A DNA stretch of 64,000 bases from contig NZ_BAABGM010000003.1 of assembly GCF_039541575.1 (NCBI RefSeq), forward strand, positions 62,001-126,000, read 5' to 3'. The notes below the pieces were generated by a model. It worked only from the letters and a program-made list of their open reading frames with translations, ran no database searches and was not told the origin of the DNA. Of the stretch, positions 39,769-48,756 are shown piece by piece. Origin of the DNA: Fodinibacter luteus (GTDB taxonomy: Bacteria > Actinomycetota > Actinomycetes > Actinomycetales > Dermatophilaceae). Position 1 is the first letter of the stretch. Every line of letters starts with the position of its first letter. Position numbers and translations under genes: made by a program.

Positions 39769-40632
39769 TCAGTCGGGTGGTGCACCCCGTGCCGCGACGA
39801 GGAGCCAGGCGCCGACCGCCCCGATCGCCGCGACGACGACGACGTAGCCGACCGCGGCCGGGCTCGACCAGTCGAGCTCGGACCCGTAGCGGGCCAGGGC
39901 GAGCGCCTGGAGCACCCCGAACAGCACCCCCGTGACGCCGATCGGCCCGAGGGAGCGGGCGTCGTCGACGAGCCGCGCGTGGCCGGCCGCGACGCCGAGC
40001 CCGACGCACCAGGCGCCCACCGCCCGGGCGGTCAACGGGGTGAGCGGCCACGGCCACGCGGCATCCGCCCACCCCGGCGCGACGAGCAGCGCGACTCCGA
40101 GCCCGACGAGGACGACGGCGAGCGCGACGAGGGTGAGCCGCACCGGCGTCGGCAGCCCGGCCGGCGCCGGCACCGCGGTGCCGCTGCGGGCCTGCGCGAC
40201 CCACGCGAGGACCATGAGCACCGGCACGACGGCGTACACCGCGATCCACCCCCACGTCACGGCCCGGGTCGTGCCCGGCAGGTCCGCGGCGAGGTGGAAC
40301 CTGTCGAGGTGGACGACGGTGACGACGAGCGTCAACGTCGTGAACACGAACACCGCGGGGACGGCCACCCGCGCCACCGACCACCGGCGGGCCAGGGCCC
40401 CGCTCAGCTCGAGCCCGACCGCTGACCAGTACGAGGCGCCGAGGAACACGGCGGTCATGGGTGACGCGATCGTCCAGGCGAAGTGGGTCGCCGTGTCGTG
40501 CGGGAAGACGAAGAGCTGCAGCCCGGCGAGGAACACGAGCACGGCCGCGACGGCGAGGAGCCGGCGGACCGCGGGGACGGCGAGGTCGCCGGCGTCCGCC
40601 CCGGCACCCGGGCCGCTCACCCGGGCGCTCAC
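39769..40632 (-). CDS. Multi-pass integral membrane protein
   Basis: 287 aa, about eight membrane helices with short loops. I do not recognise a characterised family; the DoxX- or DUF-type small membrane proteins are of similar build. It begins at GTG 40632, which overlaps the stop of the upstream gene (GTGA, 40629-40632), so it is translationally coupled to the thioredoxin-reductase-like gene. Possible role as a membrane partner of that redox protein is contextual only. Confidence 0.75.
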   Translation of the reverse strand: MSARVSGPGAGADAGDLAVPAVRRLLAVAAVLVFLAGLQLFVFPHDTATHFAWTIASPMTAVFLGASYWSAVGLELSGALARRWSVARVAVPAVFVFTTLTLVVTVVHLDRFHLAADLPGTTRAVTWGWIAVYAVVPVLMVLAWVAQARSGTAVPAPAGLPTPVRLTLVALAVVLVGLGVALLVAPGWADAAWPWPLTPLTARAVGAWCVGLGVAAGHARLVDDARSLGPIGVTGVLFGVLQALALARYGSELDWSSPAAVGYVVVVAAIGAVGAWLLVAARGAPPD

Positions 40633-42425
40633 CGCGGCATCCGGGCCGTGAGGTGGGCGTGCACGGCGGCGACGACCGCGGCCCCGTCACCCACGGCCGT
40701 GGCGACCCGCTTCACCGAGCCGCGACGGGTGTCGCCGATCGCGAAGACGCCGGATGCCGTCGTCTCGAGCGGGTGACGGGCCTCGCCCCCCGTCGTCCCC
40801 GCGGCCGCCGACCCGGCGGCATCCGCCCTGCCCGCCGCCGCCGTGGCGTCCGCCCCGACGAGGACGAAGCCCTGCTCGTCCCGCCCGACCGCCCCCTCGA
40901 GCCACCCGGTGTGCGGCGAGGAGCCGATGAGGACGAACAGGCCGTGGCACGGCATCCAGGCCGCCTCTCCGTCCCCGCGGTCGGTGACCTCGACCTCGGT
41001 GAGCCGGCCGTCGACGGAGCGGGCTCCGGTCACCTCGGCACGGTGCCGGATCTCGACGACGGGCGTCGCCCGCAGCTGCGAGACGAGGTACTCGGACATC
41101 GTGTCGGCGACCTCGGCCCCCCGGACGAGCAGGGTGACGTGGGAGGCGTACTTCGCGAGGTGGATGGCGGCCTGCCCGGCCGAGTTGCCCCCGCCGATGA
41201 CGTGCACCGGCAGGCTGGTCATCGCCCGGGCCTCGGTGACCGCCGCGCCGTAGAAGACGCCGCGACCGATGAGGTCCTCGACCTCCGGCAGGTCGAGCCG
41301 GCGGTAGTCGACCCCGGTGGCGACGACCGTCGTGCGGGTGCGCGCCGACGACCCGTCGGACAGCAGCACACGCTGCTCCTCGCCGTCGACCTCGAGCCCG
41401 GTCGCGGCGCGGAAGAAGTGGAACACGGTGCCGAACATCCAGGCCTGATGGAAGCACCGGAACGCGAGGTGGTTGCCGCTGATCCCGCGAGCGAAGCCCG
41501 GGTAGTTGCGGATGAGCGAGCTCGTGCCGGCCTGGCCACCGATCGCCTCCCGCTCGACGACGAGGGTGGACAGACCCTCGGATGCCGCGTAGACCGCCGC
41601 GGCGAGCCCCGCCGGTCCCGCCCCGATGATGACCGTGTCCCAGACGACGTCGGGGTCGAGCTCAGTGGTCAGCCCGAAGGCCTCGACGAGCTCGGTGTCG
41701 CTGGGGTCCTGGAGGGTGCGCGGGGGCGTCGTGAACTGGAGGTCGAGGACCGGGAGCCGAGGGTCGTCGATGCCCAGGCCGCGCAGGATGCGCCGGCCGC
41801 TCTCCTCGTCCGCCTCGTAGAACCCGATGGGGATGTGGTTGCGCGCGAACGCGTCCCGCAGCAGGTGGGTGCGCTCGTCCTGGTGGCCGACGAGACGCAC
41901 CGCCTCGAACCCGCTCGTGCCCTGGGCCCAGTGCCAGTCGTGGAGGAGGTCCCCGATGCCGCCGTGGAACTCCTCGTCGCGAGGGCGCTCCGGGCGGATG
42001 AGGAAGTTCTCGAGGTGCCCCGCGGCGATGGCCCGGAAGACCGGCCCCCGGCTGTCGAAGTCGCCCCACTGGAGCACGACGACGCGCTTGGCGGACGGGT
42101 GGACCGACCGGGCCCGCCGCAGGAACGCCAGGCCCTCGGCATCCTTCGGCCCGTAGAACGACACGATGAGGGCGACGTCGCGCTCCCAGTGGCGCAGGCC
42201 GTCGAGGATCGCCGTCGCGTGGGCGTAGCGCCGACAGGTGACGACCTCGTAGTCGGTGCCGTAGCGACGGCGCATCTCGGAGTCGAGCACGGCGCGGGTG
42301 TCGTCGTCGGAGGTCGCGACGAGGATGACGGGCAGGTCGGGGACGACGGGGCCGCCGACAGCGGCCGACGAGCCTTCGTTCGTCGCGTCGCCGGCAGGGG
42401 TGTCACCGCCCCGTCGCCCGGACAT
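40629..42425 (-). CDS. Thioredoxin-reductase-like flavoprotein with degenerate receiver domain
   Basis: 598 aa. Residues about 31-150 resemble a response-regulator receiver, VILVATSDDDTRAVLDSEMR, but the phospho-acceptor Asp position reads ALIVSFYGPKD, with Ser instead. Residues about 270-590 are a thioredoxin-reductase-like FAD/NAD(P) fold: DTVIIGAGPAGLAAAVYAA, IGGQAGTSSLIRNYPGF, VHVIGGGNSAGQAA and GVFAIGDTR. The redox CxxC site of true TrxB (CATC) is GAAV here (GVFYGAAVTEA), so it is not a thioredoxin reductase; it is closer to ferredoxin-NADP reductase-type or regulatory family members. It is coupled to a membrane protein gene by a 4-base overlap. Confidence 0.8.
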   Translation of the reverse strand: MSGRRGGDTPAGDATNEGSSAAVGGPVVPDLPVILVATSDDDTRAVLDSEMRRRYGTDYEVVTCRRYAHATAILDGLRHWERDVALIVSFYGPKDAEGLAFLRRARSVHPSAKRVVVLQWGDFDSRGPVFRAIAAGHLENFLIRPERPRDEEFHGGIGDLLHDWHWAQGTSGFEAVRLVGHQDERTHLLRDAFARNHIPIGFYEADEESGRRILRGLGIDDPRLPVLDLQFTTPPRTLQDPSDTELVEAFGLTTELDPDVVWDTVIIGAGPAGLAAAVYAASEGLSTLVVEREAIGGQAGTSSLIRNYPGFARGISGNHLAFRCFHQAWMFGTVFHFFRAATGLEVDGEEQRVLLSDGSSARTRTTVVATGVDYRRLDLPEVEDLIGRGVFYGAAVTEARAMTSLPVHVIGGGNSAGQAAIHLAKYASHVTLLVRGAEVADTMSEYLVSQLRATPVVEIRHRAEVTGARSVDGRLTEVEVTDRGDGEAAWMPCHGLFVLIGSSPHTGWLEGAVGRDEQGFVLVGADATAAAGRADAAGSAAAGTTGGEARHPLETTASGVFAIGDTRRGSVKRVATAVGDGAAVVAAVHAHLTARMPR

Positions 42426-42467
42426 GGCTCAAGGGTGGCAGAGCGCGCCCGCCTCGAACAGGGGTTT

Positions 42468-42893
42468 TCAGCCGGTGACGAGGCGCTGGAGCGACCAGCG
42501 GGCGACCGGGGCGTACCCGAGGGCGACCGGCCACAGGGCCCGGGTGACGAGCCAGGCGGTACAGCCGAGCGGGTGGCCGGAGCCGGGGTCGGGCGGGTCG
42601 ACCCCGTGGTCGAGGGACACCCGGACCGGCCCGCTGCGCACGCTCCACGACCAGGTCCGGGCCTCGTGGTCGACGGCGTCGATGCGGAAGACGGCGACGA
42701 CCCCGCCCACCCCCGTGACCCGGCCGGTCGTGCCGGGCGAGATGACGGCATCCGGGTAGTGCACCTCGCGCAGGTGCGGCGCCCACACCGGCCACCACGC
42801 CGGGTGCGTGTAGCGCTCCCACACGGCATCCACCGGGAGCCGCCCCGAGGCGGACAGCCGCAGGCTGCCGCTGGCGAGCGAGGTGAGGTCCAC
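42468..42893 (-). CDS. SRPBCC-family protein
   Basis: 141 aa from GTG 42893. START-like fold: SLRLSASGRLPVDAVWERYT, then WWPVWAPHLREVHYPD and a C-terminal helix. Probably a small-ligand-binding or aromatase/cyclase-like protein of unknown role. It is followed by the thioredoxin-reductase-like gene on the same strand and is divergent from the Rieske gene. Confidence 0.75.
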   Translation of the reverse strand: MDLTSLASGSLRLSASGRLPVDAVWERYTHPAWWPVWAPHLREVHYPDAVISPGTTGRVTGVGGVVAVFRIDAVDHEARTWSWSVRSGPVRVSLDHGVDPPDPGSGHPLGCTAWLVTRALWPVALGYAPVARWSLQRLVTG

Positions 42894-43020
42894 GACGCCA
42901 GTGTCCCAAGCCGGGCCGCGTGCCGGCCACCGCCACCCCGGACGCCCTCCGGTCGAACGTGGCCTTCGACACCGTGGGCCGGATCTGGTCTGCCCCGGCG
43001 CGGCGGGTTAGCGTTGCCGG

Positions 43021-44040
43021 GTGAGCCTGCTGCGCACCGACCGGTCCTTCCGCGAGGAGGTGCGACACCGCGTCCCGGTGCGCTACCTCCCGCAGACCAC
43101 CCCTGACCACCTGCGGGGCACGTGGCGCGACGCCCGCCCCGCGAAGATCGACGCCTCGCTCGCCGCCGCGCTGCGCCGGCCGACCCACGGCTGGCTCGTC
43201 GCGGCCGCCTCGGCCGACGTCCCGGCCGCCCGCACCCTCGTGCGCACGGTGGCCGGGCGCGAGGTCGTCCTGTGGCGCGACACCGACGGCGCCGTCCTCG
43301 CCGGTCCCGGTGCCTGTCCCCACCTCGGGGCCCGCCTCGACGCGTGCGACGTCGTCAAGGGCACCGTCCTGTGCCGCTGGCACGGGATGCCGCTCGGACG
43401 GCACAGCCAGCCGCCGTGGGCGACCTTCGCCGCGCACGACGACGGCGTCCTCGTCTGGGTGCGGGTCGGCCCGGTCGAGGAGGGTGTCGAGCCGACCGAC
43501 CGGCCGGTGCTCGCGACCCGCCCGCCGCTCGAGGAGTCGATCGCCTCGGTCATCTCGCTCGCGGCGACCTGCGAGCCCCGCGACATCATCGCGAACCGGC
43601 TCGACCCCTGGCACGGCGCCTGGCTGCACCCCTACGCGTTCAGCGACCTGTCGGTCGACGACGACGAGTCGACCGACGACCGGCTCGTCCTCGACGTCGC
43701 CTACCGCCTCGGGCGCACCTTCGCCGTGCCCGTGCGCGCCGAGTTCACCTGCCCCGACTCGCACACCATCGTCATGACGATCACCGACGGCGAGGGCACC
43801 GGCAGCGTCGTGGAGACCCACGCGACGCCGCTCACCGCGGCCGGGGTCCACCCCGCCCGCACCGTCATGACCGAGGCAGTCGTCGCGACGTCCGAGCGCT
43901 TCGGGTTCAAGGTGGCCCGCGGCCTGTCCGCCCTCGTGACGGTGGGCATGCGCGCGTCCGCGACCCAGCTGTGGGCCGACGACCTCGTCTACGCGTCCCG
44001 CCTCTACGAGCTGCGTCGTCGCGCGGCCGCCGGGCGTTAG
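43021..44040 (+). CDS. Rieske [2Fe-2S] protein, DUF5914-like, next to the carotenoid operon
   Basis: 339 aa from GTG 43021. The Rieske site is CPHLGARLDACDVVKG then LCRWHG: C99-x-H101 and C118-x2-H121, complete. The rest resembles DUF5914, a domain frequently next to aromatic-carotenoid (crtU) genes in actinobacteria. It may hydroxylate or otherwise modify the carotenoid ring, or transfer electrons to it; this is inference from context and domain co-occurrence. It is convergent with crtU, with 62 bases between stops. Confidence 0.8.
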   Translation: MSLLRTDRSFREEVRHRVPVRYLPQTTPDHLRGTWRDARPAKIDASLAAALRRPTHGWLVAAASADVPAARTLVRTVAGREVVLWRDTDGAVLAGPGACPHLGARLDACDVVKGTVLCRWHGMPLGRHSQPPWATFAAHDDGVLVWVRVGPVEEGVEPTDRPVLATRPPLEESIASVISLAATCEPRDIIANRLDPWHGAWLHPYAFSDLSVDDDESTDDRLVLDVAYRLGRTFAVPVRAEFTCPDSHTIVMTITDGEGTGSVVETHATPLTAAGVHPARTVMTEAVVATSERFGFKVARGLSALVTVGMRASATQLWADDLVYASRLYELRRRAAAGR

Positions 44041-44102
44041 GACGCTCGCGTTCGGGGAGGCGTGGGCCCCGGCGGTCGCCCGCCAGGGGCGGCCGCCCGC
44101 TC

Positions 44103-45746
44103 CTAGCGGTCGCCCGCCCCGCGCCTGCCCCGCGAGCGGAAGGCGCGGATGCCGCGCCGCGCGAGTCGCGGCACCGGCCCCATCCGCGAACCCATCGGCA
44201 CCGACCACACGCCGTGGCCGGGCAGCCCCCAGCCGGTGAGCAGCCGGTCGGCCGCCATCCAGCCGGTCGTGGCCGCCCGCTCCATGAGCGCGACCGGCAG
44301 GTCGCAGCGCACGGCGTCCCCCGCGAGCACGACCGCCGGGTCGGGAGTGCGCACCCCGGGGCGTGACCGCCAGGGCTCGAGCCCGACGAGCACGCAGTCG
44401 CGCTCGAGCACCCACTCGTCGTGGACGACGTCGAGACCGGCCGTCTCCGGGTGGACCCGGTGCAGCTCGGTGAGCATCCGCTCGCGCAGCTCGGCCTCGG
44501 CGGTGCCCTCGGGCAGGGCGTAGGCGTGCAGCTCGACGACGGACCCGCCGTGCTCGGCGCTCCACCGGGTCGCGTGGTCCTCGAAGCGCTCGAGCACCGA
44601 GATGTTGTCGAGCGGCCCGTAGCCGCTCGTGCCGAGGAAGGGCGGCCGCTCGGGCGCGACGAGGCCCGAGAACCACAGCCGCCACACCGCGAAGGCGGGG
44701 GCGGACCGGATGCCGGCCACCGCCTCGCGCCACGCGGCCCCGGCCGCGTCGTCACCACCGAGCCCGGGTGAGGAGTGGACGACACGGCGCAGCCCGACCG
44801 GGTCGAGGGCGAGCACGACCGCGTCGGCGTGCTCCCACTCGGTGGCGTCCCCGTCGCGGGGGGTGTGCAGCACCGAGACACCCTCGGGGGTCTCGGTGAC
44901 GGCGTCGACGGTGCGCCCGGTGCGCACGGTGACGCCGAGCCGGTGCAGGTGCGCCCCGAGGGGGGCCCACAGCGTGGCGTCGTAGTCGTCGGCCGGGACG
45001 TCGAAGAGCAACCCCTCGGCCGACCCGACGAAGTACATGTGGAACATCGCGACGAGCTCGGCCCCGGAGAACTCGCGGGGATCGGCGAAGAAGCTGCGGG
45101 CGAAGACCTCGAGCGCGAGGTGGCGCGCCTGCTCCGGGAAGTGCAGCCGGTCGAGCACCTCGGCGGCGCTCACCCCGTCGAGCGCCGAGTAGGTCGCGGG
45201 GAAGTCGACGTCGAGCAGGCCGAGCGCCGCCTCGACGTCGACGGCGGCCAGGCCGGCGAGGTCGAAGCTCGGGCTGCGGGCGACGAACGCCGCGAGGTTC
45301 CACGGCGGGGTGCGCGGGATCTTCGCGAAGGAGTCGCGCCCACCGCCGTCGCGCACGAGCGGGTAGTCGTCGAGCGGTCGCAGGCGCGACAGCGTCGGGT
45401 CGGTGCGGCGCAGCACGGCGCGCAGGTTGTAGTACTGCCGGAAGAACGCGTGGAACCCGCGGCTCATCTGGGCGGTCCCCCCGTCGGGCAGCTCGACGGG
45501 CCACGACCGCACGCGACCGCCGAGCCGGTGCTCGCGCTCGAGCACGGTGACCCGCACCCCCCGCTCGGCCAGCCCCAGCGCCGCCGTCAGGCCGGCGATG
45601 CCGCCACCCACGACGACGACGTGCCGCTCACCGGGCGCCACGTCGCCCTCGAGCCCACGGCGGGGTGCCGGGGCCGGCGGCGGGTGGAAGACCGCCCGCC
45701 GGTCCCGCCCGGGCCGCCACCGCGGCGTGCTCCGTCCGGGGATCAC
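44103..45746 (-). CDS. crtU: Carotene desaturase/methyltransferase (isorenieratene synthase)
   Basis: 547 aa from GTG 45746. FAD motif HVVVVGGGIAGLTAALGLA and the RGFHAFFRQYYNLR segment are typical of CrtU, which converts beta-rings of beta-carotene to aromatic phi-rings (isorenieratene) by desaturation and methyl migration. The C-terminal region GDAVRCDLPVALMERAATTG matches the carotenoid-oxidase FAD end. GTG overlaps the stop of the methyltransferase (GTGA). A Rieske gene lies convergently. Last gene of the crt operon. Confidence 0.88.
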   Translation of the reverse strand: MIPGRSTPRWRPGRDRRAVFHPPPAPAPRRGLEGDVAPGERHVVVVGGGIAGLTAALGLAERGVRVTVLEREHRLGGRVRSWPVELPDGGTAQMSRGFHAFFRQYYNLRAVLRRTDPTLSRLRPLDDYPLVRDGGGRDSFAKIPRTPPWNLAAFVARSPSFDLAGLAAVDVEAALGLLDVDFPATYSALDGVSAAEVLDRLHFPEQARHLALEVFARSFFADPREFSGAELVAMFHMYFVGSAEGLLFDVPADDYDATLWAPLGAHLHRLGVTVRTGRTVDAVTETPEGVSVLHTPRDGDATEWEHADAVVLALDPVGLRRVVHSSPGLGGDDAAGAAWREAVAGIRSAPAFAVWRLWFSGLVAPERPPFLGTSGYGPLDNISVLERFEDHATRWSAEHGGSVVELHAYALPEGTAEAELRERMLTELHRVHPETAGLDVVHDEWVLERDCVLVGLEPWRSRPGVRTPDPAVVLAGDAVRCDLPVALMERAATTGWMAADRLLTGWGLPGHGVWSVPMGSRMGPVPRLARRGIRAFRSRGRRGAGDR

Positions 45747-46498
45747 GACGGCGCGGACCCGGCGACGGTGTGCACGAGGCCGTGCTGCCACCCGCCGTAG
45801 GTGCGGTGCCGCACGTCGACGAGCCCGGCGGCGAGGAGCCGGTCGCAGATCGCCGGCACCGAGTCGAAGTCGCGCACGCTCGTGTACAGGTAGCGGTGCA
45901 GCGGCACGTCGGACCCCTTTGCGGCGGCGAGCGGGATGATGACGCCGTGGCAGACCGCGGCCCACACGGCCTTGGCGCGTGCGCTGCCGGCGACGGAGTA
46001 GTCGTGGACGACGAGGGCGCCGCCCGGGCGCAGCACCCGGGCCACCTCGCGCACGAGGCGCTCGCGGTCGGGCACGTTGCGCAGCAGGTAGGCCGCGAGG
46101 ACGCCGTCGACGCAGCCGGCGGGGAGGGACTCGAGGTGCGCCACGGCATCCGAGACGACGAGCTCGACTCCGTCGGGCCACGGCTTGGCGTGGGCCTGCG
46201 CCACCATGCCCACCGACGCGTCGACGCCGGTGACGCCGAGCCTCGTGGGGGCGCCGCCCCGGGCCTGCCACGCGTCGACGAGGGCGCGGGTCGACGCCCC
46301 GGACCCGCAGCCGAGGTCGAGGACGGTCAGGGTCGAGCCGTCGGGGGCGGGCAGCCGTTCGAGGAGTGCGTCGGCCGCGGTGCGCAGCTGCGCGTGGTAG
46401 CCGGGGGACAGGGCGACCATGGCGTCGTAGCTCGGCGCGGCCCGGTCGAACGCGTCCGCGAGCACCCACTCCCCGGTCGACGGTGCGGACGTGGTCAA
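45743..46498 (-). CDS. SAM-dependent methyltransferase of the carotenoid operon
   Basis: 251 aa. The SAM motif is TVLDLGCGSGASTRALV, with VTGVDASVGM and VVSDAVAHLESLP following, a class I UbiE/COQ5-like fold. The start is TTG 46498, which overlaps the stop of the lycopene cyclase gene (TTGA), with GAGGAGG just upstream. It corresponds in position to CrtT/CrtV of other aromatic-carotenoid clusters, where a methyltransferase of unknown target follows the desaturase. Role uncertain. Confidence 0.8.
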   Translation of the reverse strand: MTTSAPSTGEWVLADAFDRAAPSYDAMVALSPGYHAQLRTAADALLERLPAPDGSTLTVLDLGCGSGASTRALVDAWQARGGAPTRLGVTGVDASVGMVAQAHAKPWPDGVELVVSDAVAHLESLPAGCVDGVLAAYLLRNVPDRERLVREVARVLRPGGALVVHDYSVAGSARAKAVWAAVCHGVIIPLAAAKGSDVPLHRYLYTSVRDFDSVPAICDRLLAAGLVDVRHRTYGGWQHGLVHTVAGSAPS

Positions 46499-46884
46499 GG
46501 TGCCTCCTCGGGCGTCGGGCGGGTCGTGGCGGGCTCGGCGTGCTCGGCCTGCGCGGCCGCCCCCGGGGGGTCGGGCGGCCCGGAGCGCTCGCCGAGGCGC
46601 AGCCACACGAGCAGGGTCAGGGTGATCATGCTGAACCCGAAGAGGTAGTCCTCGACCGGGATGTCCCACGGGACCCGGATGCCGGTGATCTGGTCGCCGG
46701 CGTAGATGACGATCGGCGCCGACAGCTTCGTGAGCCACCCGTCGACGAGCACCATGAAGAAGTAGACGATGCCCATCGCGATCCAGTACTGGGGCCGGCG
46801 GAAGACCCCGGTGCGCAGCCAGAAGCGCTCCACGGCCACCGTTCCCAGGACGGACAGCACGGCGAGGGCGGTGTACTCAGGCAT
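46495..46884 (-). CDS. crtYd: Lycopene cyclase subunit, CrtYd-type
   Basis: 129 aa, three membrane helices. It matches the second subunit of the heterodimeric lycopene beta-cyclase found in Brevibacterium and other actinobacteria: IAMGIVYFFMVLVDGWLT, then GIRVPWDIPVEDYLFGFSM (the PxE(E/D) catalytic segment). The last 35 residues are disordered. It overlaps the first subunit by eight bases. Acts with the adjacent protein to cyclise lycopene ends. Confidence 0.88.
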   Translation of the reverse strand: MPEYTALAVLSVLGTVAVERFWLRTGVFRRPQYWIAMGIVYFFMVLVDGWLTKLSAPIVIYAGDQITGIRVPWDIPVEDYLFGFSMITLTLLVWLRLGERSGPPDPPGAAAQAEHAEPATTRPTPEEAP

Positions 46885-47218
46885 CGCGGCCCCGCCACTG
46901 CCGCAGCCAGCCGAGCACCGTGCCGACCGCCTCGTACGTGAGCAGCCCGCAGATCGGGATGACGAGGAAGAAGACGAGCTCCTCGATCGGCACGTCGAGC
47001 GGGAGCAGGATGCCGGTCGTGTACTGCTCGCTGTACCACCAGTGGCCCCGGACGATGCCGACGACGTCCCACGCGATGAACACGGCGAGCATCGGCAGCA
47101 GCGCGAGGGCGAGCCGCACCGGCTGGCGGTAGACCCGAGCGCGCAGGAGGAACTCGAGCGGGAGCGTGATGAGGAGGCACCCCGCCATGAGCAGGAGGTA
47201 CTGGTACCGGTCGTCCAC
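46877..47218 (-). CDS. crtYc: Lycopene cyclase subunit, CrtYc-type
   Basis: 113 aa, three membrane helices. First subunit of the heterodimeric lycopene cyclase: LAVFIAWDVVGIVRGHWWYS and LPLDVPIEELVFFLVIPICG (PIEE motif). GTG 47218. It lies 8 bases after the crtB-idi stop and overlaps crtYd by eight bases. With CrtYd it makes beta-carotene (or gamma-carotene) ends used by CrtU. Confidence 0.9.
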   Translation of the reverse strand: MDDRYQYLLLMAGCLLITLPLEFLLRARVYRQPVRLALALLPMLAVFIAWDVVGIVRGHWWYSEQYTTGILLPLDVPIEELVFFLVIPICGLLTYEAVGTVLGWLRQWRGRDA

Positions 47219-47226
47219 GGGCTACC

Positions 47227-48756
47227 TCATGCCGCCTCGGCGGCGGGCCCGAGGGCGGCAGCCGGGGGCAGGGCGTCGCGGGCCCCGGCCGGCCAGGCCC
47301 GGGGGTCCGGCCCGAGACCCGCGAGCAGGGGAACCTGCTCGGTGGCCCACGGTGAGACGGTGCGCCTGCCGGCGAGCACGTCGTCGCGGAACTCCTCCCA
47401 CGGCACCCACTGCACGTCGTCGACCTCGGCAGGGTCCGGTGCCACGGCGTCGCCGTCGGCCCAGCCGACGAAGACGGGGCACAGCTCGTGCTCGACGAGC
47501 CCGTTCATCTCGGCGCGGTAGCGGAACCCGGGCAGCACGAGCCGCAGGTCGTGCACCTCGACCCCGAGCTCGCTGCGCGCGCGTCGGCGCACGGCCTCGG
47601 CGAGGTCCTCGCCCGGGCGGGGGTGGCCGCACACCGTGTTCGTGACGACGCCCGGGAAGCTCGGCTTGCTCGCGGCCCGGGTCGTGACGAGCAGCCTCCC
47701 GGCCGGGTCGAGGACGTAGCACGAGAAGGCCAGGTGCAGTGGGGTGTCGTCGTGGTGGATCGCCGACTTCGGCGCCTGCCCGACCGGTGAGCCGGTGTCG
47801 TCGAGCAGCACGACGGGGTCGTCCGAGACCCACGTGCCGCCGAGGGGGTCGAGGGCCGCGCGGTCGCGGTGCACGAGGCGCATCGGTTCGCGGGAGGTGA
47901 CCATCCGAGCCGCGAGGGCCGCCTTGCGGACGGTGGGAACCCGTGCGCGAGAGGCGAAGACGTCGTAGTCGGCAGCCTCGATACGCTCGAGGATGCGCGC
48001 GTAGAGCACTCGAGCGGTGGCGACGCACCGCCGTGACGCGCCCGGCAGGGCCGGGATGCCGTCGTCGGCCTCGCGGTACAACCGCCGGTTGCGCTCGATC
48101 TCGAAGGCCATGAGCGCCCGCCACTCGGGGGTGACGACGCGGGCGTGGGGGTCGGCCCCGAAGCGGCGCAGGTCCTCCTGGGGGAGGTACACGCGCCCCC
48201 GGTCGAGGTCCTCGCCGACGTCGCGCAGGAAGTTCGTGAGCTGGAAGGCGAGGCCGAGCGCCCGAGCCGGCGCGACGGCATCCGTGCCGGGACGCAGCAC
48301 CGGGAGCATCATCTCGCCGATGACGGCGGCGCTGCCGTCCATGTACCCCAGCAGGTCGCCCCACGTGTCGTAGGTACGGCGGGTGAGGTCGGTGCGCATC
48401 GCGCCGAAGAAGCGGGTGAAGCACTCGTCGTCGATGCCGCACTCGCGCACCGTCGTGGCGACGGCCGCCATGACCGGGTCGGGGGAGGTGCCGGTGTCGA
48501 CGGCGTCCCAGAAGGAGGCCTCGAAGGCGTCGAGGGCGGCGGCCGTCGCGGGACCGGGGTCGGGGCCGGCGAGGTCGACGATGTCGTCGGCGAGGCGGGC
48601 GAGCGTGTAGACCGCGTGGACGTGCCGGCGGGACTGCTCCGGGAGCAGCCGGGCGCCCCAGTAGTACGTCGTGCCGTGCTCGCGGGTGACCTGTGCGCAG
48701 CGGGCATAACCCGCGGCCAGCACCTCGGGGGAGGTGGCGGGGGCGCGTTCGTTCAC
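47227..48756 (-). CDS. crtB-idi: Phytoene synthase fused to isopentenyl-diphosphate isomerase (CrtB-Idi)
   Basis: 509 aa from GTG 48756, overlapping the crtI stop (GTGA). Residues 1-292 are phytoene synthase: the first Asp motif is ARLADDIVDLA (about 53-63), the second DVGEDLDRGRVYLPQEDL (179-196). Residues about 300-480 are a type 1 (Nudix) IPP isomerase: His 334/341, the catalytic Cys in TNTVCGHP (Cys 376, His 378), Glu in GLVEHELCPV (Glu 422, 424), and a Trp in VQWVPWEEF. All catalytic residues of both enzymes are present. The fusion would supply DMAPP for prenyl extension and condense GGPP to phytoene on one polypeptide; this coupling is inference. Confidence 0.92.
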   Translation of the reverse strand: MNERAPATSPEVLAAGYARCAQVTREHGTTYYWGARLLPEQSRRHVHAVYTLARLADDIVDLAGPDPGPATAAALDAFEASFWDAVDTGTSPDPVMAAVATTVRECGIDDECFTRFFGAMRTDLTRRTYDTWGDLLGYMDGSAAVIGEMMLPVLRPGTDAVAPARALGLAFQLTNFLRDVGEDLDRGRVYLPQEDLRRFGADPHARVVTPEWRALMAFEIERNRRLYREADDGIPALPGASRRCVATARVLYARILERIEAADYDVFASRARVPTVRKAALAARMVTSREPMRLVHRDRAALDPLGGTWVSDDPVVLLDDTGSPVGQAPKSAIHHDDTPLHLAFSCYVLDPAGRLLVTTRAASKPSFPGVVTNTVCGHPRPGEDLAEAVRRRARSELGVEVHDLRLVLPGFRYRAEMNGLVEHELCPVFVGWADGDAVAPDPAEVDDVQWVPWEEFRDDVLAGRRTVSPWATEQVPLLAGLGPDPRAWPAGARDALPPAAALGPAAEAA

